DNA from: Paludibacter sp.
GTDB taxonomy: Bacteria; Bacteroidota; Bacteroidia; Bacteroidales; Paludibacteraceae
Assembly: GCA_027450045.1 (NCBI GenBank)
Contig: DAIDKM010000030.1
Coordinates: 1 to 32,152 of the forward strand
Direction of reading: 5' to 3'
DNA length: 32,152 nt
The notes under the pieces were generated by a model. That model had not been told where the DNA came from, did no database searches, and worked only from the letters and a program-made list of their open reading frames with translations. Shown one piece after another: positions 17,462 through 26,291 of this stretch; positions within the stretch are counted from its first letter, which is position 1; the number at the start of each line of letters is the position of its first letter. A program made the translations under genes and the position numbers.

Positions 17462-17625
17462 TTTTTCCTTCTCCAAAAATCCAGCTTCCATTTTCCTTCT
17501 CCAAAAAATTAAATTCCTTTTTCCTTCTCCATTTGGAGAAGGTGCCCGTAAGGGCAGAAGAGGTCGGAGAATGTGTCCGAAGAACGAAAGAGGTCGAGAA
17601 GGTGCCCGCAAGGGCAGATGAGGTC
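17462..17625. repeat. Cluster of dispersed CCTTCTCC / GAGAAGGTGCCCG repeats
   Basis: Three copies of a TTTTCCTTCTCC word are followed by CCTTCTCC-ATTT-GGAGAAGG (17523-17542). Directly after it is the hairpin TGCCC-GTAA-GGGCA (17543-17556), then AGAAGAGGTC. A second copy of GAGAAGGTGCCC with loop GCAA is at 17597-17616, followed by AGATGAGGTC. Such words are common intergenic repeats in Bacteroidetes and other genomes. The rest of 17336-17776 holds no gene I can support. Confidence 0.75.
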
Positions 17626-17776
17626 AGAAGAGGAAACCAACGGTCAGCGATTAAAGAGAGATAATTAGGGAGAGGTCAAAATTCAAAACACGACGTTATA
17701 TTGTTCATGCTCTTGGGTATAAATTATTTACATGCTCGTTTCATAAATCTTTAATGTAAACATAAAACAAATGCTC

Positions 17777-18985
17777 ATGAAAACGTATCTTGCAGCGCTT
17801 TTTTTCGTCTTGTTTGCAGTCTCCGTTTCTGCAAAAACGGCTCAAGTCACTGTCATTCTTCAAAATTCTTTATCGGTTGAACAATCGAATGCGCCGATTG
17901 TTATTTCTGCGGCTACGTTAGCGCAAAAGACAGGAATAAAGGTATGTTCGGTAGCGGTTTATAACTCAGGAAAATTGATTCCATCACAATTGGACGATCT
18001 CAATCGGGATGGCAAACCGGATGAACTGGCTTTTTTAGTGGCAATTCCGGCAAAACAACAAAAGCGTTACACGTTGAAAGTTGCCTCCGATAGTTCGTTG
18101 TTTACAAAATTTTCTGCTGAAACGCACGCTCAAATGTTTCGTAGAAATAAAGTCACGAAAACATTGATTCCGACAGTCGAAGAATCGTCGCCTACAGGTA
18201 ATTTGTATCAAGCCCTGCAGCATCATGGGCCTGCTTTTGAATCGAAACTGATGGCATTCCGTATCTATTTCGATCAAAAGCAAACGGTTGATCTTTATGG
18301 AAAAAAACATCATGAATTGGAATTGGCACAAACGAATTGGTATCCAACGGATGAACAAATTGCCAAAGGGTTTGGCGATGATATTCTATGGGTGAAAGAG
18401 ACTGCCGGATGTGGAACGTTGAAAGGGTGGGACGGTACAAAAGCCACTCATATTACGCCTGTTACAAACCGGACTGCCCGTGTCATTACCGATGGTCCGA
18501 TACGCGCTATCATTGAAATGGAATCGGACGGTTGGAATTATGAAGGCAAGAAAATTGATTTGAAGCAACGCTACATTCTTTATGCCGGACACCGCGATGT
18601 GGAAGTGCAGGTGACACAGAATGACACGACTACGTTATGCACAGGCGTACAAACGCTTTTTGATAAATCGCAGATCATGCCTCCGCTTAAAGGCGCTCTT
18701 GCTATTTGGGGAACAGGGCTTCAGTATCCTAAGACTGACAATAAACGGGCTATGCCTCAGACTGTTGGATTAGCTGTTTCGGTACCTTATTCCGTATTGC
18801 AAAAATCGACAAAAGATGCAGATAATTTACTGCTCATCGTGAAAGGCAAATCGTTTACCTATCATTTTGCTGCTGCCTGGTCGAAGGAAATTGGCGGCTA
18901 TAAAAACGCAGATCAGTTTTTCCATTTTGTAAAAACATGGAATAGTGCGCTTCGTAATCCGGTGAAGATAGTTGGGTGGAAGTAG
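17777..18985 (+). CDS. Secreted DUF4861 family protein
   Basis: The protein has 402 residues from ATG 17777 (an ATG at 17771 adds two). It has a signal peptide (M-K-T-Y-L-A-A-L-F-F-V-L-F-A-V-S-V-S-A) and then the DUF4861 domain over almost the whole length. Recognisable segments are L-D-D-L-N-R-D-G-K-P-D-E-L-A-F near 75, H-H-G-P-A-F-E-S-K-L-M-A-F-R near 150 and K-G-W-D-G-T-K near 218. Members are often found in polysaccharide-utilisation loci, where a role in pectin or other uronic-acid glycan use has been proposed. No glycosidase, SusC or SusD gene is beside it here, so the substrate cannot be inferred. It ends ten bases before the convergent radical SAM gene. Confidence 0.82.
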   Translation: MKTYLAALFFVLFAVSVSAKTAQVTVILQNSLSVEQSNAPIVISAATLAQKTGIKVCSVAVYNSGKLIPSQLDDLNRDGKPDELAFLVAIPAKQQKRYTLKVASDSSLFTKFSAETHAQMFRRNKVTKTLIPTVEESSPTGNLYQALQHHGPAFESKLMAFRIYFDQKQTVDLYGKKHHELELAQTNWYPTDEQIAKGFGDDILWVKETAGCGTLKGWDGTKATHITPVTNRTARVITDGPIRAIIEMESDGWNYEGKKIDLKQRYILYAGHRDVEVQVTQNDTTTLCTGVQTLFDKSQIMPPLKGALAIWGTGLQYPKTDNKRAMPQTVGLAVSVPYSVLQKSTKDADNLLLIVKGKSFTYHFAAAWSKEIGGYKNADQFFHFVKTWNSALRNPVKIVGWK

Positions 18986-18995
18986 CCGAAAAGAG

Positions 18996-19943
18996 TTATT
19001 TGTTCGAAAGGACAGAGGAATTGGCTTGCCATTTTTTCCCTTGAAACGTGTCGCGTTCTTCCATGCGTCGTTGCAACTTCACTACAAACTCATGGTTTTT
19101 AGTGCCCCAAGCGGGAGCAATGAGTAGGTTATAAGGCGATTGTGACGCAAAGCGTTCCATCGCAATGGCTGGGGAAAGCAATTCTAAAAAATCGATTACC
19201 ACGTCTATGTAGGCTTCCAACGTGGTTAAGTGAAACCATTCTGGATGTTGTTCAAATTGTTTTGCCATTGCTGTGCCACGAATGATTTGAAGTTGATGTA
19301 GCTTCAAAACGGAAAGCGGTAGTTGCGAAAGCGTTATGGCATGTTGCAACCATGTTTCGTGCGTTTCGTGCGGCAATCCGATAATCAGGTGTGCTGCCGT
19401 GATGATATTGCGTTGAGCGGTAGCGCGAATGGCTTCTTCGGCTTGTTCAAAGGTATGTCCGCGATGAATGAATTCCAGCGTTTCGTTGTGTGTTGATTCT
19501 ACGCCATATTCCACAATGACGTAGCGCGAACGCGAAAGTTCTTCAAAATAATCAAGCAAAGCGTCATTGATGCAATCGGGACGTGTGCCAACGGCAATGC
19601 CAACCACATCAGGATATTGCAACGCTTCATCATAAAGATTCAGCAACGTGTCGAGGGATGCGTAAGTATTGGTGTAAGCTTGAAAATAAGCAATGTATTT
19701 CTGTTCCTCATGTTTCTTACGAAAGAAACGAATTCCTTCTTCTAATTGATCGGTTACGCTTTTTTGAGGTTGGCAGTAATCGGGATTAAACGACTGATTG
19801 TTGCAATAGGTACAACCTCCGTATCCCAATTTCCCATCACGATTCGGGCAGGTAAAGCCGGCATTGATGGATATTTTCTGAACACGTCCATCGAGTTGTT
19901 CTCGTAGTAGCGAAGTGTAATCGGTATAACGTAATTGTGACAT
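18996..19943 (-). CDS. YhcC-like radical SAM protein (TIGR01212 type)
   Basis: This 315-residue protein has three cysteines, C32, C44 and C47 (C-x11-C-x2-C), the widely spaced 4Fe-4S motif of the YhcC/Elp3-like radical SAM group. Next come G-I-A-V-G-T-R-P-D-C-I near 115 and V-E-Y-G-V-E-S near 147, typical of TIGR01212. The enzyme is conserved but its substrate is not known to me. It is on the minus strand behind rho, separated by the rho terminator, and a TATTTTTG element overlapping the terminator edge may start its transcript only a few bases before the ATG. Confidence 0.9.
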   Translation of the reverse strand: MSQLRYTDYTSLLREQLDGRVQKISINAGFTCPNRDGKLGYGGCTYCNNQSFNPDYCQPQKSVTDQLEEGIRFFRKKHEEQKYIAYFQAYTNTYASLDTLLNLYDEALQYPDVVGIAVGTRPDCINDALLDYFEELSRSRYVIVEYGVESTHNETLEFIHRGHTFEQAEEAIRATAQRNIITAAHLIIGLPHETHETWLQHAITLSQLPLSVLKLHQLQIIRGTAMAKQFEQHPEWFHLTTLEAYIDVVIDFLELLSPAIAMERFASQSPYNLLIAPAWGTKNHEFVVKLQRRMEERDTFQGKKWQANSSVLSNK

Positions 19944-19951
19944 GTTTGGAG

Positions 19952-19995
19952 CAAAAATAAAGATCGAGACAACGTATTGAAAATGTCTCGATCTT
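19952..19995 (-). terminator. Rho-independent terminator after rho, with an overlapping -7-like element
   Basis: A perfect 12-base stem AAGATCGAGACA (19960-19971) with TGTCTCGATCTT (19984-19995) is followed on the minus strand by TATTTTTG. It lies 30 bases after the rho stop. The same TATTTTTG (19952-19959) fits a -7 promoter box, with TTTC 19 bases upstream inside the hairpin loop, and would drive the radical SAM gene whose ATG is 8 bases on. Confidence 0.85.
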
Positions 19996-20025
19996 ATATG
20001 AATCTTAGGGTGTGTATTTACGGGT

Positions 20026-21945
20026 TTACCCGTTCATCGTAGCCAGAAACTCTTCATTGCTTTCGGTGCGTTCCAACCGATCTTTCAAAAATTCCATCGC
20101 TTCGACAGGATTCATGTCCGATAAATATTTACGAAGCACCCACATTCGGTTAAGTGTTTCGGGATCGTGCAACAAATCATCGCGACGGGTGCTTGACGAC
20201 ATGATGTCAACAGCCGGGAAGATCCGTTTGTTTGAGAGTTTCCGATCAAGCTGCAATTCCATGTTGCCTGTTCCCTTGAATTCTTCAAAGATAACATCAT
20301 CCATTTTTGATCCTGTTTCGGTCAATGCCGTAGCAATAATGGTTAAACTGCCCCCGTTTTCAATGTTACGGGCAGCGCCGAAGAAACGTTTCGGTTTATG
20401 CAGTGCATTAGCATCCACACCACCTGAAAGCATTTTACCAGATGCGGGCGCTACCGTATTGTAAGCACGTGCCAAGCGTGTAATGGAATCCAATAGAATC
20501 ACCACGTCGTGACCACATTCAACCAATCGTTTTGCTTTTTCTAATACGATGTCGGCAACCTTCACGTGACGATCTGCCGGTTCGTCAAATGTAGAAGCAA
20601 TGACTTCGGCATTCACGCTACGTTCCATATCGGTTACTTCTTCGGGACGTTCGTCGATGAGTAGAATGATCATGTAAACTTCCGGATGGTTGGCCGCAAT
20701 GGCGTTGGCAATATCCTTAAGTAAAATGGTTTTACCCGTTTTTGGTTGGGCAACAATGAGGCCTCTTTGTCCTTTTCCAATAGGCGAAAAAAGATCCACA
20801 ATACGCATTGAAAGAGGATCGTGCCTTCCCGTGATTAGATTAAATTTATCGTCGGGAAACAACGGTGTAAGGTGGTCAAAAGCTAAACGATCGCGTACAA
20901 ATTCCGGTGTCCTACCATTAATCTTGGTTACTTTTACTAAAGGAAAGAATTTTTCGCCTTCTTTAGGTGGACGAATAGACCCTTCTACTGTATCTCCTTT
21001 CTTTAGCCCAAAGAGTTTGATTTGCGATTGAGAGACATAAATATCATCTGGTGAAGTAAAATAGTTATAATCAGGCGAACGCAGAAATCCGTAACCATCT
21101 TGCATTGGTTCAAAAACGCCTGTTCCTGTCAAAATACCTTCAAACTCATACGCTTTTTCTCCGTTTTCGCCGGGATTCTTTTTTTGATTATTCTGATTTT
21201 GGTTCAGATTTTGATTCGGGCTTGCGTTCTGATTTTGATAATTGGGATTCTGATTGGGATTTTGGTTTTGGTTTTGATTTGGATTGTTTGGACGGTTATT
21301 TTGATGCTTCTGATTTTTTTGAGAAGGCTGGTTGTTATTCGTATTGTTGTTATTGATTTGCGATTCGCTTTTTTTCTCTTGTGGTTCAACGGTTGGAGTT
21401 GCAACCATTGTTTCTTCTATTTGTTCCGGTTCGTCGTCAACGATTTCATTCAACAAGGGATCCGTATCCTTAACATGTTGTTTACTGATAATTTCCGGTT
21501 TAGGTTGTGCGGTAGCCTTTTGCGGTTGAATTTTGTGATGTGACCGGTTTTGTGTTGGAGTGGGAGATGGAGTTGCAATGGCAGGTGAGGGTGAGCTTTC
21601 AGGTTTAGTAGGTTGTGCTATAACTTCAGGTTGAGAAGGTTTTGGCGTAGCTTCTTCCTGTCGTGAAGTTGCTTTTGCCCCATTTGCCGGTTTTTTTTGT
21701 TGGTTTGTTTGATTTGAAGCAGCCGGCTTATTGGGTGTTTTCATCCTCATACGACGTTTTTTTGCCTCATCATCTTCTATTGCGGTGTCTTTTTGTTCGG
21801 CAGCTTTTGAAATGGCTTGTTCATCCAAGATGCGATAGACTAATTCGTCTTTTAATAAGGATTCGAAGCGTTTAATTTTCATGTCTGCTGCTATCTTTTT
21901 CAGCTCGACAAGTTCTTTCTCTCTGAGTTCTAAAATATTAAACAT
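20026..21945 (-). CDS. rho: Transcription termination factor Rho with long disordered Asn/Gln-rich insert
   Basis: This 639-residue hexameric RNA helicase ends transcription of untranslated RNA. Residues 1-45 form the Rho N-terminal helical domain ([13 protein letters not shown]). About 50-264 is a low-complexity insert, first Lys/Pro/Ala/Ser-rich, then strongly Asn/Gln-rich at 196-256. The RNA-binding cold-shock-like domain follows ([16 protein letters not shown] near 275-289), then the ATPase with Walker A A-Q-P-K-T-G-K-T at 399-406, [13 protein letters not shown], and [12 protein letters not shown]. The E. coli protein lacks the insert (about 419 residues). Inserts of this kind are known in Bacteroides, where they have been linked to phase separation. 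Confidence 0.98.
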   Translation of the reverse strand: MFNILELREKELVELKKIAADMKIKRFESLLKDELVYRILDEQAISKAAEQKDTAIEDDEAKKRRMRMKTPNKPAASNQTNQQKKPANGAKATSRQEEATPKPSQPEVIAQPTKPESSPSPAIATPSPTPTQNRSHHKIQPQKATAQPKPEIISKQHVKDTDPLLNEIVDDEPEQIEETMVATPTVEPQEKKSESQINNNNTNNNQPSQKNQKHQNNRPNNPNQNQNQNPNQNPNYQNQNASPNQNLNQNQNNQKKNPGENGEKAYEFEGILTGTGVFEPMQDGYGFLRSPDYNYFTSPDDIYVSQSQIKLFGLKKGDTVEGSIRPPKEGEKFFPLVKVTKINGRTPEFVRDRLAFDHLTPLFPDDKFNLITGRHDPLSMRIVDLFSPIGKGQRGLIVAQPKTGKTILLKDIANAIAANHPEVYMIILLIDERPEEVTDMERSVNAEVIASTFDEPADRHVKVADIVLEKAKRLVECGHDVVILLDSITRLARAYNTVAPASGKMLSGGVDANALHKPKRFFGAARNIENGGSLTIIATALTETGSKMDDVIFEEFKGTGNMELQLDRKLSNKRIFPAVDIMSSSTRRDDLLHDPETLNRMWVLRKYLSDMNPVEAMEFLKDRLERTESNEEFLATMNG

Positions 21946-22057
21946 ATAAAAATGGAAATAAATGTGGCATGGGGTACATGTTAACCACAGACCGGACTTT
22001 GTGGAAAGTTCCGTGATGTTGGATTGAACAAGTTAAAGGGGTGAATGTTTTGGATAC

Positions 22058-22098
22058 AAAAAACGAAGTTATTCGTAAAATTTTGCGTTGCAAAGGTA
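22058..22098 (-). promoter_or_regulatory. Probable rho promoter -7 box and downstream short hairpin with T-run
   Basis: On the minus strand TACCTTTG (22091-22098) matches the -7 box; the -33 box is poor. About 15 bases on, ACGAA-TAAC-TTCGT (22063-22076) is followed by six T. It may be a weak terminator for tilS or an attenuator in a leader of about 140 bases before the rho start at 21945. Confidence 0.4.
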
Positions 22099-22127
22099 CA
22101 TAATTTTTTCTATTTGCATATCACCTA

Positions 22128-23474
22128 TCACAAAATTCTTATTTCAGAAATTTTATTTGTGTGTTCATCTACTTTAAATCGATTATCGAGGCGCTCTCCG
22201 ATAACCCAAACAATAGCATCGCCCGAAAGTAGAAGCCAAACTTGTTCTTTTTGATACAAATTCCATTTTAGATCTACAAAAAAATCACTAAGCTTCTTCT
22301 TCCCTTTATTACCAAATGGATAAAAGAAATCGCCTGGTTGTGGATGCCTTATTTCTAACGGGAATTGGAGTTTATCTGTATCGACGAAAATAGTTTCTTT
22401 TCGTCTCTCAATGTTAAATTCGACGGATGATTTGGGTTGAAAAAATTCTAATTCCAAGTCGTTGTTTATCTGCAAAATGGAAGTTGATTGCGTGATAAAG
22501 AAGGAGGTTTCTTTTTCTTGTTCAATGGGTTGAAGAAGCAATTGACTGCGGTCTTTAATCAATCGATGGGTTGGTGAAAAGAATTGTTTTCCTGGAATTC
22601 CTGTCAAACTTACATAGATGGACTGGATGGTTGCCGGATTAAAATGAAAGGGATGAAGCAACTCGAAGAGGGTGAAATGAGGATTTCTTGTTTGCATCAA
22701 ATGCCCGATGTCAATCGTTTGAATTTTCCCATTAGTTTGTAACAGTTGCGTAGTACATTGTTCAATATCTTGATATATCATTGAAGATGCTTCATCAAGT
22801 TGCTCCATGTTTTTTTTCATCGTTTTACGGAACGACGGGTTCATTTTTTCCAACAAAGGAATCAATTCATGGCGCACTTTGTTTCTCAAAATAGTTTGAT
22901 CGTTGTTTGTTGAATCAGTGCGATAACTTAGACGATTTTCCAGTATGTACTGTTCAATTTCTTTTCTGTTTAAACAGAGTAACGGGCGGATGATAAATCC
23001 GTTACGTACTGAAATTCCGGTTAGCCCACGCAATCCTGTGCCACGCGTTAAATTGATGAAGAATGTTTCGATGGCATCGTCAGCATGATGACCAATTGCG
23101 ATGGCATCTGCTTGCAGTGTTTGACGCAATGTTTCAAACCAATCGTATCGTAAATCGCGTGCTGCCATTTCGATGGAAATAGCTTTTTTTTCAGCATATT
23201 CTTTTGTATCAAACGAAATGTGATAGAAAGGCACATTCATTTGTTGCGTTAAACGAAAGACAAAAAGCTCATCTTCATTGGACTCTTCACCGCGCAATTG
23301 GAAATTACAATGTGCAACTAAACATTGATACCCCATGTAATGGAGAATATGCAACAACGTCACCGAATCGCTACCTCCGCTCACTCCGACAATAAGACGG
23401 GTTCCTATCGGGGGGAGATTCTGTTCATGAACAAATCGTACTACTTTACAGAGTATTTTTTTTGAATCCGTCAT
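22128..23474 (-). CDS. tilS: tRNA(Ile)-lysidine synthetase
   Basis: This 448-residue ATP-dependent enzyme attaches lysine to C34 of the CAU-anticodon tRNA(Ile) so that it reads AUA. The PP-loop V-S-G-G-S-D-S is at residues 31-37. Next are H-C-N-F-Q-L-R-G-E-E-S, A-I-G-H-H-A-D-D-A-I-E-T and N-L-T-R-G-T-G-L-R-G, all characteristic of TilS. The C-terminal domain has R-H-P-Q-P-G-D-F-F-Y-P-F-G and G-K-K-K-L-S-D-F-F. Its ATG overlaps the stop of the upstream TPR/PD40 gene by one base, so translation is probably coupled. Confidence 0.96.
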   Translation of the reverse strand: MTDSKKILCKVVRFVHEQNLPPIGTRLIVGVSGGSDSVTLLHILHYMGYQCLVAHCNFQLRGEESNEDELFVFRLTQQMNVPFYHISFDTKEYAEKKAISIEMAARDLRYDWFETLRQTLQADAIAIGHHADDAIETFFINLTRGTGLRGLTGISVRNGFIIRPLLCLNRKEIEQYILENRLSYRTDSTNNDQTILRNKVRHELIPLLEKMNPSFRKTMKKNMEQLDEASSMIYQDIEQCTTQLLQTNGKIQTIDIGHLMQTRNPHFTLFELLHPFHFNPATIQSIYVSLTGIPGKQFFSPTHRLIKDRSQLLLQPIEQEKETSFFITQSTSILQINNDLELEFFQPKSSVEFNIERRKETIFVDTDKLQFPLEIRHPQPGDFFYPFGNKGKKKLSDFFVDLKWNLYQKEQVWLLLSGDAIVWVIGERLDNRFKVDEHTNKISEIRIL

Positions 23475-24898
23475 TATTTTGGTGCTGATGAACCTTGTAA
23501 CGTTTTGATTTCCAAATCTCGCGCATGGTTTCTTAAAAGCTTGGGTTGTGGCCGCAATCCAATTACTTTTTGCTCAAGCGCTAAAATCTGTGGTTCCAAT
23601 ACTGTTTTTTCTTCTTGAGTTTGAGCATCGGAATATGCTTGTCGTTTTATGATGAGTTCTTGTTCTAAAGCGGCAATGTTTTGGTTTAATGTATCTGCTT
23701 GCAAAAATAGTTGACGTGCTTGTTCGCTTTTGAATTGATCAGGAGACGAATAGATTAACGTGTCGTTTATCACAAAATGAATGTTGTTTTTATTTCTGGA
23801 CGTTAAGGCATCTAATGTATCAATGGCAATGGCATCATGAATTACCGGCATTTTCCCAAGTCGATAGGTTTTTAACTGTGCTGCATTGCGAATATAAGCC
23901 GAGTCGGTGCTCTGAATGATCGTTCGCTCAGCATTTGGGATAAAAGTGTAGATCATTACTTTCCCTTTCGGTTGAAAACGATCGGTAGCAAACCATCCAA
24001 TATTGTCAACATCGTCGATGACTAAAAGGTAGTCGTTGTAAATCGAATTAAATGGCATTCCATAATTAATAGGGATGAAGTATTTATTCTCCTTCATGTT
24101 ATAACGCGTTACAAATAAATCGGTTCCACCTAACGAATGATCTCCTGTTGCCGCAAAATAGAGCGTAATGCCATCGGACGACACGAACGGATCATTCAAA
24201 GAAGTTCCATAGTTGTTTACAACATCACTCAAAGGCAACGGATCGCTCCAACGGTCTGTCATTTGGAATGTACTATATAATGCAGCTTTGCCATGAAGCG
24301 AGTCGGCAAATACAATGCGATTGCCACGTTGTGAGCGATATGCCAGCATGTCCGCAGGTTCTTGTTTATTGAGTTGTTGTGAAGAGAAAACCGTGCCGTC
24401 ATCTTTTTTTATAGGATAGTGTTTAAAGAAATCCGTTTTGTCCACTTGAAGGCTATCTACAATGGTGACTATTTCAACGTGTTTAATCATGTCGGCACCC
24501 AATTTTGCTTTCACCAACAGGGCACTATATTTTTTTGCGACTGCGGCTGAAATGTTGGGTAATGCCAAAAAGTTTTGAATGGCGGTTACGGCTTCATCAA
24601 AGTAGTAAAGCCTAAAATAGAGATCACACAACTCAGGATAAGCGCTTGAAAACTTTTTTGTTACCGCTTTTTGTAAATAGGGTAGGGCTGCTTCTTGTTG
24701 TCCGCTTTTTGCCAGACTCATTCCATAACCATAATTGAGTTTGGCGTCATACGGCCTCCTTTTTAATAACGATTGAAAAAGTTTCGCTGCTTCCGAGTAG
24801 TGTTGTTGATTATAGAGAGTTTGAGCAGTTTTCAATGTTTGTCCAACCAATGAAAATGACAAAGCGAAAATTATCAATAAGATACAATGCTTCTTCAT
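23474..24898 (-). CDS. Periplasmic TPR and PD40 (WD40-like) repeat protein
   Basis: The protein has 474 residues from the ATG at 24898. The frame extends 43 codons upstream, but the chosen start directly gives a signal peptide (M-K-K-H-C-I-L-L-I-I-F-A-L-S-F-S). Two to four TPR units follow at about 20-130 (A-Q-T-L-Y-N-Q-Q-H-Y-S-E-A-A-K-L-F). Beta-propeller-type PD40 segments at about 180-320 include N-D-P-F-V-S-S-D-G-I-T-L-Y-F-A and G-G-T-D-L-F-V-T-R-Y. The last 90 residues look coiled-coil (Q-N-I-A-A-L-E-Q-E-L-I-I-K-R). The TPR-plus-PD40 layout recalls PorE-like type IX secretion proteins, but no OmpA domain is present, so I do not assign that role. It probably acts as an envelope scaffold. 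Confidence 0.8.
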   Translation of the reverse strand: MKKHCILLIIFALSFSLVGQTLKTAQTLYNQQHYSEAAKLFQSLLKRRPYDAKLNYGYGMSLAKSGQQEAALPYLQKAVTKKFSSAYPELCDLYFRLYYFDEAVTAIQNFLALPNISAAVAKKYSALLVKAKLGADMIKHVEIVTIVDSLQVDKTDFFKHYPIKKDDGTVFSSQQLNKQEPADMLAYRSQRGNRIVFADSLHGKAALYSTFQMTDRWSDPLPLSDVVNNYGTSLNDPFVSSDGITLYFAATGDHSLGGTDLFVTRYNMKENKYFIPINYGMPFNSIYNDYLLVIDDVDNIGWFATDRFQPKGKVMIYTFIPNAERTIIQSTDSAYIRNAAQLKTYRLGKMPVIHDAIAIDTLDALTSRNKNNIHFVINDTLIYSSPDQFKSEQARQLFLQADTLNQNIAALEQELIIKRQAYSDAQTQEEKTVLEPQILALEQKVIGLRPQPKLLRNHARDLEIKTLQGSSAPK

Positions 24899-25084
24899 AG
24901 AGCAAATTGATTTAAAATATAGTCGATGAGAATAGTACAAAAATAAGGATAAATTTCCATTGTAACGATGGGTAATGATTTTCTTATCTTGAAAATTGTT
25001 ATTCGACTCATTTCGTGATGATGTCAATAGTGAAGAGACAAAGGATAAAAAGCCAGTTCACACGATAATTAAGTTGAAATTCGG

Positions 25085-25116
25085 TTTTATCGTCCATAAA
25101 AAAAAGCATATCTTTG
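25085..25116 (+). promoter_or_regulatory. Promoter of ilvE
   Basis: TTTT (25085-25088), 20 bases, then TATCTTTG (25109-25116) resembles the Bacteroidetes promoter, with an imperfect -33 box. The predicted leader is about 20 bases before the ATG at 25143. Confidence 0.6.
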
Positions 25117-25142
25117 TAATCAAATTTTGAACACTTTTTTGT

Positions 25143-26162
25143 ATGGAAACGCCTAATTGGTCAGAGCTTTCATTTGGCTATATGCCTACAGATTATAACA
25201 TTCGATGTGCATACAAGGATGGTAAATGGGGAACCCTGGAAGTTACTTCCGAAACAACCATGCCCATGCACATTGCCGCAACAAGTTTGCACTATGGACA
25301 AGAAGCTTTCGAAGGGTTGAAAGCTTTTATGGGTAAAGATGGAAAAATTCGTGTTTTTCGTCCTGATGAAAATGCGAAACGGTTGCAGTCAACTTGCGAT
25401 GGCATTATGATGCCCAAGTTGTCAACGGAATTGTTTCTAGAAGCAGTTGTTAAAGCAGTGACATTAAACAAACGTTTTGTGCCTCCTTATGGCTCAGGCG
25501 CTTCGCTTTATATTCGTCCTTTGTTGATTGGCACCTCAGCGCAAGTGGGTGTGAAACCAGCGGATGAATACCTGTTTTTGATCTTTGTAACTCCCGTTGG
25601 CCCTTATTTCAAAGCGGGATTTAAACCAACGCCGATGGTAATTCTGCGACAATATGATCGTGCAGCTCCATTAGGAACAGGAACTTATAAAATAGGTGGA
25701 AACTACGCAGCCAGTTTGGTAGCCGGTGAAAAAGCCCATACAATGGGCTATTCAGCCGTGTTGTATTTGGATGCAAAAGAGAAGAAATACGTGGACGAAT
25801 GTGGTCCTGCTAATTTCTTTGGCATTAAAAATAATACGTATATCACTCCTGAATCAACCTCTATTTTGCCATCGATCACCAATAAAAGTTTAATGCAATT
25901 GGCTCGCGATATGGGTATGAAAGTGGAACAACGACGTGTTCCTGTTGAAGAATTAAATACTTTTGAAGAAGCCGGAGCTTGTGGTACAGCAGCCGTTATC
26001 AGTCCCATCGAACGCATTGATGATCTTGTTGAAAATGTATCGTATCATTTCAGCAATAAAGGAGAAGCAGGACCTGTTTGTACCCGTTTATATGAAAAAT
26101 TGCGCGCCATTCAAAACGGAGATGAGCCGGATGTGTACGGATGGAATCTCGTGATTGAATGA
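25143..26162 (+). CDS. ilvE: Branched-chain amino acid aminotransferase
   Basis: This 339-residue fold-type IV PLP enzyme carries out the last step of valine, leucine and isoleucine synthesis and the first step of their breakdown. Features are H-Y-G-Q-E-A-F-E-G-L-K-A at 50-61, the PLP lysine K183 in G-T-Y-K-I-G-G-N-Y-A-A-S, and a phosphate-binding G-T-A-A-V-I-S-P near the end. The length fits the eukaryote-like class II BCAT group rather than the shorter E. coli IlvE. It is a single gene on the plus strand; the 129-base convergent space to pdxH shows no clear terminator. Confidence 0.96.
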   Translation: METPNWSELSFGYMPTDYNIRCAYKDGKWGTLEVTSETTMPMHIAATSLHYGQEAFEGLKAFMGKDGKIRVFRPDENAKRLQSTCDGIMMPKLSTELFLEAVVKAVTLNKRFVPPYGSGASLYIRPLLIGTSAQVGVKPADEYLFLIFVTPVGPYFKAGFKPTPMVILRQYDRAAPLGTGTYKIGGNYAASLVAGEKAHTMGYSAVLYLDAKEKKYVDECGPANFFGIKNNTYITPESTSILPSITNKSLMQLARDMGMKVEQRRVPVEELNTFEEAGACGTAAVISPIERIDDLVENVSYHFSNKGEAGPVCTRLYEKLRAIQNGDEPDVYGWNLVIE

Positions 26163-26291
26163 TAAAAGAGAAAAAAATTGGAATGTCTGGAATAGATAAT
26201 TTGGTGTAATAACGTTTATGATGCCAATTTTCTGAGCAAACATTATCGCATGTTTCTAACCCCTTTTCATCTTTTTCTTACAGCCAATAGT

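Noticed and set aside
17318-17611. 97-codon minus-strand open frame rich in Pro/Leu/Arg
   Set aside because: It is the translation of the dispersed CCTTCTCC/GGTGCCCG repeats and crosses the terminator region; no protein family is recognised.
17462-17625. CRISPR array
   Set aside because: The repeated words are short, unevenly spaced and palindromic, without regular unique spacers; no cas genes are near.
21100-21543. 147-codon plus-strand frame full of Leu/Ile/Val opposite rho
   Set aside because: It is the antisense of the Asn/Gln-rich tract, which automatically gives Ile/Leu codons; it is a composition artefact, not a membrane protein.
24899-25027. 43-codon N-terminal extension of the TPR/PD40 protein
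   Set aside because: It would hide a clear signal peptide that starts at the ATG at 24898.
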